Source: Betaproteobacteria bacterium (GTDB taxonomy: Bacteria; Pseudomonadota; Gammaproteobacteria; Burkholderiales; Rhodocyclaceae). Taken from it: a stretch of 64,000 bases of DNA. Below the pieces are notes generated by a model. That model saw only the letters and a list, made by a program, of their open reading frames with translations. It was not told the DNA's origin and made no database searches. The position numbers and the translations under genes were made by a program. The stretch spans positions 62,001-126,000 of the forward strand of contig WQYQ01000006.1 in the NCBI GenBank assembly GCA_009781175.1. The letters are read 5' to 3'. This document shows positions 55,186-64,000 of the stretch, piece by piece; the first letter of the stretch is position 1; each line of letters begins with the position of its first letter.

Positions 55186-55844
55186 CACTTCTTGGAGGCG
55201 CGCTCGGCGCGGACTCGTTCGATCAATTGGTTGGTGACCGAAAGAGCGCCCTCGAAGGATTGCGTCAGCGACGGGCTGGTCGAGTATCTGCCGTTGATAA
55301 TCAAGGTCGGGACGCCCTGAATATCGTACAAGCCGGCGCTGCGCGTGGCCTGCCCCATGTGGGTCTGCACGGTGAAGGAGTTGAAGGCTTCGGAAAACTT
55401 CACCGGATCGACGCCGTTGGCCTTCATCCAGGCATTGCGCGCCGTTTCATTCAACAAATCAACACGCTCCTTCTGCACTGCGTTGAAAACCGCAAAACTC
55501 TTTTTTTCGGCCACGCCGAGCACATCCAGCGCGTAGTAGATCCGGCCAAGCGCCGCCCAGGCTTCGCGGCCAAAAGAAACCGGGATGCGTCTGAAGACGA
55601 CATCCTTGGGCAAGGTTTTTGCCCAGCTTTCCAGATAGGGTTCGAAGTCGTAGCAATGCGGGCAAGCGTAGGAGAAAAATTCGAGAACTTCGATTTTGCC
55701 GCTGCTGTCCGTGGGCTGCGGCGTTTTCACCATCAGATAATCCTTGCCGGCAACCGGAGCGCCTTGAGCGTGGGCAACATTCAAGCCGCTCACGGCGAGC
55801 AATACTCCAAACAGAGTGGAAAAAACACTGCGGCGATTCATCAT
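55185..55844 (-). CDS. dsbA: Thiol:disulfide interchange protein DsbA
   Basis: A 219-residue periplasmic thiol oxidase. The signal peptide ends NVAHAQG; the mature protein has the redox site CPHC at 61-64 in FFSYACPHCYDFEPY and cis-Pro in GVPTLIINGRY. It introduces disulfides into exported proteins, possibly including its neighbours. Start is ATG 55842-55844 or 55839-55841, with GAAGGAG upstream. The SPOR-domain gene precedes it by 18 bases; this SPOR-dsbA-SDR order is common in betaproteobacteria. Confidence 0.93.
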   Translation of the reverse strand: MMNRRSVFSTLFGVLLAVSGLNVAHAQGAPVAGKDYLMVKTPQPTDSSGKIEVLEFFSYACPHCYDFEPYLESWAKTLPKDVVFRRIPVSFGREAWAALGRIYYALDVLGVAEKKSFAVFNAVQKERVDLLNETARNAWMKANGVDPVKFSEAFNSFTVQTHMGQATRSAGLYDIQGVPTLIINGRYSTSPSLTQSFEGALSVTNQLIERVRAERASKK

Positions 55845-55862
55845 CAAAAAACTCCTTCGGGA

Positions 55863-56540
55863 TCAACGGGGGGCCGAGGCGCTAGCCGTGGCGTCTTTGT
55901 TCCTGATTTTTATCACGGTCGATTCGATTCCGACCGCGGCAAGTTGCGCACGCGCTGAACTCATCTCTTCCGGTTTGGCGTAAGGGCCAACCCGAACCCG
56001 GTACAGCGTGCCCTTATCGGCAGTCTCGACACGCTGAACCGAGGCTTCCGTGCCGGTCAAGGCCAGACGCGCTTTCAAGTTGTCGGCTTCGGAGGGGTCG
56101 GCAAAAGCGCCCAACTGGAGATAAAGTTTGTCGCCGACCGCTTTGGGTTCCGACTGGCTTTTAACCGGAGGCGGCAGGGTGGCTTGCTCGCCTCTTTGCA
56201 GAATGTCGTAAAAATCGAAGCGCTTCTCGCCTCCCCCTGCTGGCGCACTTGCGCTATTCGCGGAAGGCGAAGGCGCCGTCGCGACCGGCGGCAATCCTTC
56301 CGGGCGCTCGACGGGTTTGTCACCCGGCTTGCCCGGCAGCGCGATCGGTTTCCCATTCGCGCCGCTTGGCGGGGCATTGACGCCTTTTTGCTGGAATTCG
56401 TAGGGCCGCGAGAAATACCAGGCGAGCGCCGCGGCGATCAACACGCCGATGACCAGACCGACGAAAATACCGATGAAGGTATTGCCCCGGCTGGAGCGTT
56501 TTTTATTCGATTGCTGACGCGATTTTGCTGCGCGGCTCAT
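55863..56540 (-). CDS. SPOR-domain inner-membrane protein
   Basis: A 225-residue bitopic protein resembling FtsN-like proteins. A basic N-terminus ([18 protein letters not shown]) leads to one membrane helix at about 22-42, a Pro/Ala-rich periplasmic linker, and a C-terminal SPOR domain at about 137-215: [20 protein letters not shown] and then [24 protein letters not shown] domains bind denuded septal peptidoglycan, so a role at the division site is likely. It is divergent from ubiB and upstream of dsbA. Confidence 0.88.
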   Translation of the reverse strand: MSRAAKSRQQSNKKRSSRGNTFIGIFVGLVIGVLIAAALAWYFSRPYEFQQKGVNAPPSGANGKPIALPGKPGDKPVERPEGLPPVATAPSPSANSASAPAGGGEKRFDFYDILQRGEQATLPPPVKSQSEPKAVGDKLYLQLGAFADPSEADNLKARLALTGTEASVQRVETADKGTLYRVRVGPYAKPEEMSSARAQLAAVGIESTVIKIRNKDATASASAPR

Positions 56541-56673
56541 GTCTGGCGATATCCATTCGGCGCGGAATGCGCCGCTTATAAGTTGCGAGAGTATAACGCG
56601 GCGGACGGCTTGGCTTTGTAAGGCGCGGCTTTACAGGTACAGTCCTTATTTCCCTGCTTGCTCATTTTCCGCC

Positions 56674-58200
56674 GTGCGTCTGTTCCGTCTCGCCAAAATC
56701 GCCATTGTCAGCCTGCGTTTCGGGCTGGATCAGATGATTCTCGATGGCGCTTCCTCAACCACGCGGATCGGTGAAATTCTGCGCCGCATCGTGCCGCACC
56801 GCCGTTTCGCAAAACCGCGCGCGCAACGTCTGCGCGAAGCGCTCGAATCGCTCGGGCCGATCTTCGTTAAATTTGGCCAGGTGTTGTCGACGCGCCGCGA
56901 TTTGATCCCGCCCGACATCGCCGACGAACTGGCGCGCCTGCAAGACCGGGTGCCCCCGTTTCCAACCGAACAGGCTCTGGCGCGCATCGAAGCCGAGCAC
57001 GGGCAATCGGTCGATGTTCTGTTCCGCAATTTCAATCGCACGCCGGAGGCTTCGGCCTCGGTCGCCCAGGTGCACTTCGCCGAACTGCACGACGGCACGC
57101 CGGTCGCGGTCAAAGTGCTGCGGCCGGGCATCGAGCGCGTGATCGATCACGATCTGGCCCTGCTCGAAGCCGGCGCGGTGCTGATCGAAAAGCTCTGGAT
57201 TGACGGACGCCGGCTCAAGCCGCGCGAAGTCGTCGGCGAATTCGCCAAATACCTGCGCGACGAGCTGGATTTGATGCGCGAGGCGGCCAACTGCTCGCAA
57301 CTGCGGCGCAATTTCAAGGGCTCGCCCTTGCTCAGCGTGCCCGAAGTGTATTGGGACTATTGCAGCACCAGCGTCATGGTCATGCAGCGCATGGAGGGCA
57401 CGCCGGTGTCGCAGATCGAACGCTTGCGCGCGCAGGGCGTAAATTTGAAGAAGCTGTCGCAGGCGGGGGTCGAAATTTTCTTCACCCAGGTTTTCCGCGA
57501 CGGCTTTTTTCATGCCGATATGCATCCGGGGAATATCTTCGTTTCTCCGAGCGGGCAGTACATCGCGCTCGACTTCGGCATCATGGGCACGCTTGAGGAA
57601 CGCGACAAACAATACTTGGCGCAGAACTTCCTCGCCTTTTTCCGGCGCGACTACAAACGTGTCGCGCAAGCGCACGTCGAAGCCGGCTGGGTGCCGCCGG
57701 GCACGCGCGTGGATGAATTCGAAAGCGCGATCCGCGCGGTCTGCGAGCCAATTTTCGACAAGCCGATCAAGGATATTTCCTTCGGCAAAACCCTGCTGCG
57801 CCTGTTCCAGACCGCGCGCCGCTTCCAGATGGAAGTGCAGCCGCAGCTCGTTCTCCTGCAGAAAACGCTGCTCAATATCGAAGGGCTCGGGCGCGAGCTG
57901 GACCCTGAACTGGACCTTTGGAAAACCGCCAAACCTTTCCTCGAACGCTGGATGAACGATCAGGTCGGCTGGCGTTCGCTGGTGCGCCATCTTGCCGAAG
58001 AAGCTCCGAATTGGGCCGGCAGCCTGCCGCAGTTGCCGCGGCTGATTCACCAAAGCCTGTCGCAGCACAATCAGCAGCCCGCGCTGCGCGAAGAACTCGA
58101 AACGATGAATTTGCGCCTGCAACGTTTAACCCGGCTCGTTTGGCTAGCCGCCGTAGTCGCGGGCGCGCTGTTAGGAGCCGAGTTGTGGCGGTTGTGGTGA
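56674..58200 (+). CDS. ubiB: UbiB, ubiquinone-biosynthesis ABC1/ADCK kinase-like protein
   Basis: A 508-residue atypical kinase-like ATPase required for ubiquinone synthesis, probably to extract or handle the lipid precursors. The KxGQ motif is in [20 protein letters not shown], followed by [11 protein letters not shown] (Ala-rich loop) and [20 protein letters not shown]-terminal hydrophobic segment ([18 protein letters not shown]) anchors it. The start is GTG 56674, because the usual MRLFR beginning is encoded there; an ATG at 56539 runs through the SPOR gene's leader. Confidence 0.93.
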   Translation: MRLFRLAKIAIVSLRFGLDQMILDGASSTTRIGEILRRIVPHRRFAKPRAQRLREALESLGPIFVKFGQVLSTRRDLIPPDIADELARLQDRVPPFPTEQALARIEAEHGQSVDVLFRNFNRTPEASASVAQVHFAELHDGTPVAVKVLRPGIERVIDHDLALLEAGAVLIEKLWIDGRRLKPREVVGEFAKYLRDELDLMREAANCSQLRRNFKGSPLLSVPEVYWDYCSTSVMVMQRMEGTPVSQIERLRAQGVNLKKLSQAGVEIFFTQVFRDGFFHADMHPGNIFVSPSGQYIALDFGIMGTLEERDKQYLAQNFLAFFRRDYKRVAQAHVEAGWVPPGTRVDEFESAIRAVCEPIFDKPIKDISFGKTLLRLFQTARRFQMEVQPQLVLLQKTLLNIEGLGRELDPELDLWKTAKPFLERWMNDQVGWRSLVRHLAEEAPNWAGSLPQLPRLIHQSLSQHNQQPALREELETMNLRLQRLTRLVWLAAVVAGALLGAELWRLW

Positions 58201-58228
58201 CCGAAGACTGGTTTAGCCGGACGACGAA

Positions 58229-58333
58229 ATAGTGAATCGCACAAGAATTTAGACGCGAAGACGAGCCGCAGACAGTACACGTAGTACGGCAAGGCGAAGT
58301 CGACAAAGTATAAATTCTTGTGCGATTCACTAT
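58229..58333. repeat. Core-plus-arms palindromic element, copy C
   Basis: The best copy. Perfect 23-base arms (58229-58251 and 58311-58333) enclose a 59-base core containing GCAGACAGTAC (58268-58278), GTACGGCAAG (58284-58293) and CGAAGTCGACAAAGTA. The core hairpin is GTAC/GTAC here but GTGC/GCAC in copy B, a compensated change. It starts 29 bases after the ubiB stop. The rest of the gap up to the symporter gene shows nothing recognisable. Confidence 0.85.
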
Positions 58334-58474
58334 AATCCGGCCCGATCGCCGCAGAAGGGGCCGCAAGCCATTTAGACGCGTGCGGGCCCTGGTCCCGGCC
58401 GATGCCGCGGGCCGCGTGCTAGGACTGTGCGCTGGATTACGGCGCACATGGGGCTTTGCGGAGTTTTCCCCATC

Positions 58475-60025
58475 ATGCTTTTGAGCTTTGTGATCGCCTA
58501 TTGGCTGGTCTCGATCGCGATCGGCCTGTATGCCGCGCTGCGGGTGCATAACACGAAGGATTACGCGATCGCGGGCCGCTCGTTGCCGATGTACGTGGTC
58601 ACGGCCACGGTTTTTGCGACCTGGTTCGGTTCCGAAACCGTGCTCGGCATTCCGGCGACTTTTCTCAAGGAAGGTCTGCACGGCGTGGTGGCCGACCCCT
58701 TCGGTTCTTCGCTGTGCCTGATCCTCGTCGGCCTGTTCTTCGCCAAACCGCTCTACCGGCTGAATCTGCTGACGATCGGCGACTACTACCGCCAGCGTTT
58801 CGGCCGCACGGTGGAGATCATCACCACGCTGTGCATCGTGATGTCCTACCTCGGCTGGGTCGCGGCCCAGATTAAGGCGCTCGGCCTGGTGTTCAACGTG
58901 CTCTCGGACGGCGCGGTGTCGCAGGAAACCGGCATGTGGCTCGGTTCCGCCTCGGTGCTGATTTACACCTTGTTCGGCGGGATGTGGTCGGTCGCGATCA
59001 CCGACTTCATCCAGATGATCGTGATCGTGATCGGTCTGCTCTACATCGGCTGGGAAGTTTCGGACCAGGCCGGCGGCGTCGCGGTCGTCATGAATCACGC
59101 CCAGGCGAGCGGCAAGTTCAATTTCTGGCCCGAGTGGAGCGTCGCCGGCGTGATTCCTTTCGTCGCCACCTGGATGACGATGATGCTCGGCTCAATCCCG
59201 CAGCAGGACGTGTTCCAGCGCGTGCAATCCTCGGCGAGCGAAAAAATCGCCGTGCGCGCTTCGGTGCTCGGCGGCTCGCTGTATTTCTGTTTCGCCTTCA
59301 TCCCGATGTTCCTCGCCTACTCGGCCACGCTGATTACGCCGGACCTGGTTGCAAAGTATCTCGATACCGATTCGCAATTGATTCTGCCGAAGCTCGTGCT
59401 CGAAAAAGCGCCGATGTTCGCGCAGATTATGTTCTTCGGCGCGCTGCTCTCGGCGATCAAAAGCTGCGCCTCGGCCACGCTGCTCGCGCCCTCGGTGACC
59501 TTCTCGGAAAACCTGGTGCGCCCGATCCTGCGCGCGGCAAAACCGAACATGACCGACAAGCAGTTCCTGCGCGTCATGCAAGCCGTTGTGCTCGTATTCA
59601 CCGCGGTCGTCACCACGATTGCCGTCAATTCCAAGCTTTCGATCTACGGTCTGGTTGAGAACGCCTATAAGGTCACCTTCGTCGCCGCGTTCATTCCGCT
59701 CGCCTGCGGGGTGTATTGGAAACGCGCGACGACACAGGGCGCGATCGCCGCGATGGTGCTCGGCCTCATGACATGGCTTTCGCTCGAAGTCGTCGCGCCC
59801 GAGGGCATTTGGCCGCCGCAGTTTGTCGGCTTCCTCGTTTCGGCCGCGGCTATGCTCGTTTTCTCTTATCTGCCGCAGTTCATCGCCACACCGAGCGCAT
59901 TGCTCGGCCATAGCGGACCTTCCGGCTATCATGCCGCCGCGGGACATGGCATCGTGGTAGTGCAAGAACATGTAGCACGACCGCCACGCCGCCGCGCCGC
60001 GAGGCCGCAGCGTCCGCAACCTTGA
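58475..60025 (+). CDS. Sodium:solute symporter (SSS family)
   Basis: A 516-residue transporter with about 12-13 membrane helices, taking up an organic solute with Na+. NTKDYAIAGRSLPMYVVTAT, then FATWFGSETVLGIPATFL, VMSYLGWVAAQIKALGLVF and GGMWSVAITDFIQMIV are SSS hallmarks. The substrate is unclear. The C-terminal tail after the last helix is basic and Pro/Arg-rich (PPRRRAARPQRPQP), which is unusual. ATG 58475 matches relatives best; ATG 58448 would add 9 residues. The gene is preceded by repeat copy C. Confidence 0.87.
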   Translation: MLLSFVIAYWLVSIAIGLYAALRVHNTKDYAIAGRSLPMYVVTATVFATWFGSETVLGIPATFLKEGLHGVVADPFGSSLCLILVGLFFAKPLYRLNLLTIGDYYRQRFGRTVEIITTLCIVMSYLGWVAAQIKALGLVFNVLSDGAVSQETGMWLGSASVLIYTLFGGMWSVAITDFIQMIVIVIGLLYIGWEVSDQAGGVAVVMNHAQASGKFNFWPEWSVAGVIPFVATWMTMMLGSIPQQDVFQRVQSSASEKIAVRASVLGGSLYFCFAFIPMFLAYSATLITPDLVAKYLDTDSQLILPKLVLEKAPMFAQIMFFGALLSAIKSCASATLLAPSVTFSENLVRPILRAAKPNMTDKQFLRVMQAVVLVFTAVVTTIAVNSKLSIYGLVENAYKVTFVAAFIPLACGVYWKRATTQGAIAAMVLGLMTWLSLEVVAPEGIWPPQFVGFLVSAAAMLVFSYLPQFIATPSALLGHSGPSGYHAAAGHGIVVVQEHVARPPRRRAARPQRPQP

Positions 60026-60215
60026 TTTCGCACCTGTGGAAGCATCGGGGTCTGTGGACGCCGACGCTCCAGGTGGCGACCTCACTAGACCTTCTGCACA
60101 TCGGAGGAGGCGCATCCCACGGGTATGATGCGGCTTCGCGTTTGGAGTTCGTGCGTATGCGCTGGCCTTTTTATTCCCTGTCGAGACGTCTGCACACTCC
60201 CTCAAAGGAAGCGCG

Positions 60216-61295
60216 ATGACGCACGCGCCATCGCATCTGCCGCGCGATTTCGCAATCAGCATCACATTGCTGACGGCGTTTGCCTGCCTCTATCCATTTT
60301 CGGGCTGGCGGACAACAGGCGTGGGGCCGTTCGATTACCTGAGTGCGCCGTGGCCGCGCTATTTCACATGGACCGACATCTGGCTCAATGTGCTTGGCTT
60401 CATCCCGATCGGTTTCGCCTGGGCGACCTGGGCGCGGCAAAAATTCAGACCGGGACGCACCCTGTTGGGCGTCTGGCTGGCCGGCACGCTGCTCAGCTTC
60501 GCGGTCGAGACGACGCAGAACTATTTGCCGACGCGTGTGGCTTCAAATATCGACCTGGCCACCAACTCCATCGGCAGCTTGATCGGTGCCGCGTGCGGTT
60601 TGCGTTGGGGACGCATCTTCGAACCCGGCGGTATCTTGCCGCGCTGGCGCGAACGCCTCTTTTTGCCAGGGCGCAGTGGCAGTTCAGCAATTTTGTTGAT
60701 CACGCTGTGGTGGTTCTCGCTCCTCAATCCCAGCAGTTATCTTTTTGCCAATGGCGATTTGCATGCCGTGTTTCGCAGCGTGCCCGTGATTCAGCTTGGC
60801 GGTGGCAATTTCCTGCATATCGAAACCTTGCTAACGGCGGCCAACACTTTAGTGATCGGCTTGTTTGCACAGCATGCGATGCGCCGCCCCAGGCTTTGGC
60901 TCCCACTCGTGATCCTGCTGCTTGGTTTAAGCGTCAAAACCCTGGCGACCACTGCTTTTCTTGCGCCACCGCAGCCGTGGCACTGGGCCACACCAGGTGG
61001 GCTGTTCGGACTCGCGGCGGGGGTTGGGCTGCTTGTGCTGTGCTGGATGCTACCGATGGCCCTGCGGCTCAGCATTGCGAGTCTGGCTTTGCTGGCGGCG
61101 ACAGCGCTCGTCAATTTAGCGCCGGACAATCCCTATTGGGAAGCCGGAACGAAATTGGCGCGCGAAGGCCATGTCTTGAATTTCCACGGGGCGACGGAAG
61201 TGATGGCGGGTTTCTGGCCCTTCCTCGCTCTGCTTTGGCTCAGCTTGGCGCGGCCCGCACCACCATCGCGCCCTGCCGTCGAAATTATTGATTGA
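60216..61295 (+). CDS. VanZ-like integral membrane protein
   Basis: A 359-residue protein with about nine membrane helices and an N-terminal VanZ-like domain: the family pattern DIWLNVLGFIPIGFAWATWA and then FAVETTQNYLPTRVASNIDL ATN is recognisable, here split at the membrane boundary. VanZ confers teicoplanin resistance in enterococci, but most relatives are of unknown function and may act in envelope or polysaccharide processes. The ATG follows AAGGAAGCG. The stop overlaps mutY (TGATG). Confidence 0.78.
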   Translation: MTHAPSHLPRDFAISITLLTAFACLYPFSGWRTTGVGPFDYLSAPWPRYFTWTDIWLNVLGFIPIGFAWATWARQKFRPGRTLLGVWLAGTLLSFAVETTQNYLPTRVASNIDLATNSIGSLIGAACGLRWGRIFEPGGILPRWRERLFLPGRSGSSAILLITLWWFSLLNPSSYLFANGDLHAVFRSVPVIQLGGGNFLHIETLLTAANTLVIGLFAQHAMRRPRLWLPLVILLLGLSVKTLATTAFLAPPQPWHWATPGGLFGLAAGVGLLVLCWMLPMALRLSIASLALLAATALVNLAPDNPYWEAGTKLAREGHVLNFHGATEVMAGFWPFLALLWLSLARPAPPSRPAVEIID

Positions 61296-62353
61296 TGTCC
61301 CAATTCGCCGAAGCTTTGATCGACTGGCAGATGCGTCACGGACGTCACGCTTTGCCCTGGCAGGGAACGCGCGACCCGTACCGCGTCTGGCTCTCCGAGA
61401 TCATGCTGCAACAAACGCAAGTCGATACCGCAATCCCGTATTACGAGCGTTTTCTCGCGCGCTTCCCCACCATTGCAGCCTTGGCCGCCGCGCCGCAGGC
61501 GGATGTGCTCGCGCTGTGGAGCGGCCTTGGCTATTACGCACGCGCGCGCAATTTGCATCGCGCCGCGCAGCGCGTCATGAGCGAGCACGGCGGACGTTTT
61601 CCCGAATCCGCCACCGCGATTGCGGAACTGCCCGGCATTGGGCGTTCGACGGCGGCGGCGATCGCGGCGTTTTGTTTTGGCGCCCGCAGCGCGATTCTGG
61701 ACGGCAACGTCAAGCGCGTGCTGGCGCGCCATTTCGCAATCGAAGGCTTCCCCGGCGCGCGCGCGGTTGAGCAACGGCTGTGGTCGCTCGCCGAATCCTT
61801 ATTGCCCGCACAAGATGTCGCAATCTATACGCAGGCGCTCATGGACCTGGGCGCAATGGTGTGCACCCGCACGCGTCCCGCGTGCACCGAATGTCCCGTC
61901 GCGGCGACCTGCTTGGCGCGGAAGCAAAACCGCCAGTCCGAGCTGCCCACGCCACGCCCAAGCCGTGTTGTGCCCGAGCGCGCTACGCGGATGCTGCTCG
62001 CCTGGAGAAAGGGCGAAATCCTGCTCGAACGCCGCCCCGACGCCGGCATTTGGGGCGGGCTTTATGCATTGCCCGAAATCCCCGAGGGCGTCGATGCCGA
62101 AACATTCATTTTGACGCTGGGGCTTTCTCCCTGTGGCGCGCTGGAAGCGCTGACGCCTTTGCGCCATGCCTTCACGCATTTCCGTTTGACGATTCAGCCC
62201 TTGCGCTGCGCTGTAACGGGGATGGGCGCGCAAGAAGCGCGTTGGCATTGGGCCGATGCGGCGACTTGGCCGGGGCTGGGTTTGCCCACACCGGTACGCC
62301 GCCTGCTCGATGCGCTGAGCTTGAGCGATGACTTATTTGCGCCACCGCAGTGA
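61295..62353 (+). CDS. mutY: A/G-specific adenine DNA glycosylase
   Basis: MutY removes adenine mispaired with 8-oxoguanine. The 352-residue protein has the catalytic Glu in [19 protein letters not shown], the HhH-GPD loop [16 protein letters not shown] with Asp in [10 protein letters not shown], and a [4Fe-4S] cluster CX6CX2CX5C at [17 protein letters not shown]. The C-terminal NUDIX-like domain recognises 8-oxoG. The ATG at 61295 overlaps the VanZ-like stop by 1 base. Confidence 0.95.
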   Translation: MSQFAEALIDWQMRHGRHALPWQGTRDPYRVWLSEIMLQQTQVDTAIPYYERFLARFPTIAALAAAPQADVLALWSGLGYYARARNLHRAAQRVMSEHGGRFPESATAIAELPGIGRSTAAAIAAFCFGARSAILDGNVKRVLARHFAIEGFPGARAVEQRLWSLAESLLPAQDVAIYTQALMDLGAMVCTRTRPACTECPVAATCLARKQNRQSELPTPRPSRVVPERATRMLLAWRKGEILLERRPDAGIWGGLYALPEIPEGVDAETFILTLGLSPCGALEALTPLRHAFTHFRLTIQPLRCAVTGMGAQEARWHWADAATWPGLGLPTPVRRLLDALSLSDDLFAPPQ

Positions 62354-62427
62354 TCGATGGTGGTTGCAAGTACGCGGAGCCACGCAATCTCTATGCCATA
62401 ATCGAACGCATCACAGGAGAACAGTCC

Positions 62428-63450
<1,023 letters not shown>

Positions 63451-63461
63451 GTTGTTGTAGG

Positions 63462-63486
63462 ACGGATGGTTTTAATGACCATCCGT
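63462..63486. terminator. Hairpin between recA and recX
   Basis: ACGGATGGT (63462-63470) pairs perfectly with ACCATCCGT (63478-63486) around a 7-base loop, 11 bases after the recA stop. There is no clear U tract, so it likely acts as a partial terminator that lowers recX transcription relative to recA, as is described for the E. coli pair. GTAG precedes it at 63457-63460, the same head as in the REP-like repeats at 46 kb. Confidence 0.55.
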
Positions 63487-63512
63487 TGAATCACTGAAAA
63501 CCGAATTTACGC

Positions 63513-63962
63513 ATGCCGTCCGACGATCTCAAAGCGCGCGCCCTGCGCTACCTGGCGCGGCGCGAACACAGCCGCAGCGAGCTCGAAACAAAGCTTGCAG
63601 CCTATGGTGAGGCGGACGCAATCAAGCAGGTCCTGGATCGGATGGACGAACTGGGCCTACAGTCGGACGCCCGTTTCGCGGAGAGCTTTGTGCGCAGTCG
63701 CGGCGCCCGCCTGGGCCGTAAGCGGCTTGAGCATGAGCTGATCGAGCGCGGGATCGCGCCCGATGCCGCGCAAGCGGCGTGCGCGGCGGAGCTGGGCACG
63801 GACGAGCCGGCGCGAGCGCGCGCGGTGTGGGCGAAAAAATTCGCAGTGCCGCCCGAGGATGCCAAGGAATGGGCGCGCCAAGCCCGTTTCCTGAGCACAC
63901 GAGGGTTTTCGTCCGAAGTTGTAAGACAGGTATTGAAAGAACCCTTCGATGAGTCTGCTTAG
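63513..63962 (+). CDS. recX: RecX, regulator of RecA
   Basis: A 149-residue helical repeat protein that binds the RecA filament and inhibits it. ALRYLARREHSRSELETKL, LDELGLQSDARFAESF-like (DRMDELGLQSDARFAESF), and GRKRLEHELIERGIAP are the standard RecX three-helix repeats. It is 62 bases from recA, on the same strand. Its stop overlaps the next gene's start. Confidence 0.93.
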   Translation: MPSDDLKARALRYLARREHSRSELETKLAAYGEADAIKQVLDRMDELGLQSDARFAESFVRSRGARLGRKRLEHELIERGIAPDAAQAACAAELGTDEPARARAVWAKKFAVPPEDAKEWARQARFLSTRGFSSEVVRQVLKEPFDESA

Positions 63963-64000
63963 AGTCGCCGGGCTGTGCAAAAAATATAAGGCGCGCACTG
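63949..64000 (+). CDS. ABC-transporter ATP-binding protein, first 17 codons
   Basis: An ATG inside the end of recX opens a frame starting MSLLRVAGLCKKYKART, which is the typical first strand and loop of an ABC ATPase such as LptB. It runs off the window before the Walker A motif, so neither its family nor its substrate can be fixed. The 14-base overlap with recX suggests coupled translation. Confidence 0.5.
   Translation, partial: MSLLRVAGLCKKYKART

Noticed and set aside
58371..58380. TTTAGACGCG as a direct repeat of 58248-58257 next to repeat copy C
   Set aside because: Ten bases match, but no other copy of the element has a similar flanking repeat, so chance is likely.

Overview
The window looks like the chromosome of a GC-rich betaproteobacterium. 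The evidence is the gene order pilJ-pilI-pilH-pilG / rubredoxin / thiD-thiE-hemL, an SAH riboswitch in front of ahcY, a long-type QueF, a PEP-CTERM protein, ubiB, and recA-recX. Rhodocyclales or a related order is my best guess, from gene order and the PEP-CTERM protein only; no marker in the window fixes the genus. Genes are dense, short operons alternate between strands, and no prophage, CRISPR array, rRNA or intact transposase was found.

Layout. 1-1.8 kb (-): the end of the type IV pilus chemosensory cluster (pilG, pilH, pilI, 5' part of pilJ). 1.9-4.9 kb: rubredoxin divergent from thiD-thiE-hemL. 4.9-10.2 kb: magnesium block, with a structured leader, mgtA-mgtC, and a convergent mgtE. 10.2-15.4 kb (-): membrane substrate-binding protein, NusG-II protein, rapZ, midA-like methyltransferase, a membrane-anchored unknown, and yifB. 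15.6-22.8 kb: MsbA-like ABC exporter, kinase-like PAS protein, mscL, OmpR-type regulator with an MBL hydrolase, GGDEF-EAL protein, tRNA-Arg. 23-27 kb: cytochrome c, EAL-like/HDOD protein, 2Fe-2S reductase, SDR, HemJ/CopD-like protein. 27-36 kb (+): rlmL-like, glmU, acyltransferase, queF, S1/P1 nuclease, lysA, selO, glycosyltransferase. 36-38 kb (-): thiS-thiG-trmB, then tRNA-Gly and a flavin reductase. 38.8-44.8 kb (-): complete Mrp Na+/H+ antiporter with MrpA and MrpB fused. 45-46 kb: split chromate transporter. 46.1-46.9 kb: an AT-rich orphan gene between two inverted REP-like palindromes. 47-49.3 kb: srkA-like kinase, repeat-rich gap, PEP-CTERM gene. 49.6-52.9 kb (-): SAH riboswitch with ahcY-tlyA-metF, divergent from a Sir2-like gene. 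53.8-64 kb: DUF3617 protein, SDR, dsbA, SPOR protein, ubiB, Na+/solute symporter, VanZ-like protein, mutY, recA, recX, and the first codons of an ABC ATPase.

How genes work together. ThiD, ThiE, ThiG and ThiS supply much of thiamine synthesis from two separate loci. AhcY and MetF close the methyl cycle under one S-adenosylhomocysteine-sensing leader. MgtA, MgtC and MgtE give three Mg2+-related proteins in 5 kb. The GGDEF-EAL protein, the EAL-like/HDOD protein and the Pil chemosensory proteins point to surface-behaviour control.

The most unusual material is in the small repeats. (1) Three intergenic elements, at 13.8, 55.1 and 58.2 kb, share a conserved core with a co-varying hairpin. Each core is enclosed by long inverted arms unique to that site. 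(2) The AT-rich gene at 46.1 kb is bracketed by GTAG-headed palindromes, like a REP-bounded cassette. (3) A C-rich palindrome at 48.0-48.2 kb is nested in its own inverted and direct repeats. None of the three was matched to a named system from sequence alone.
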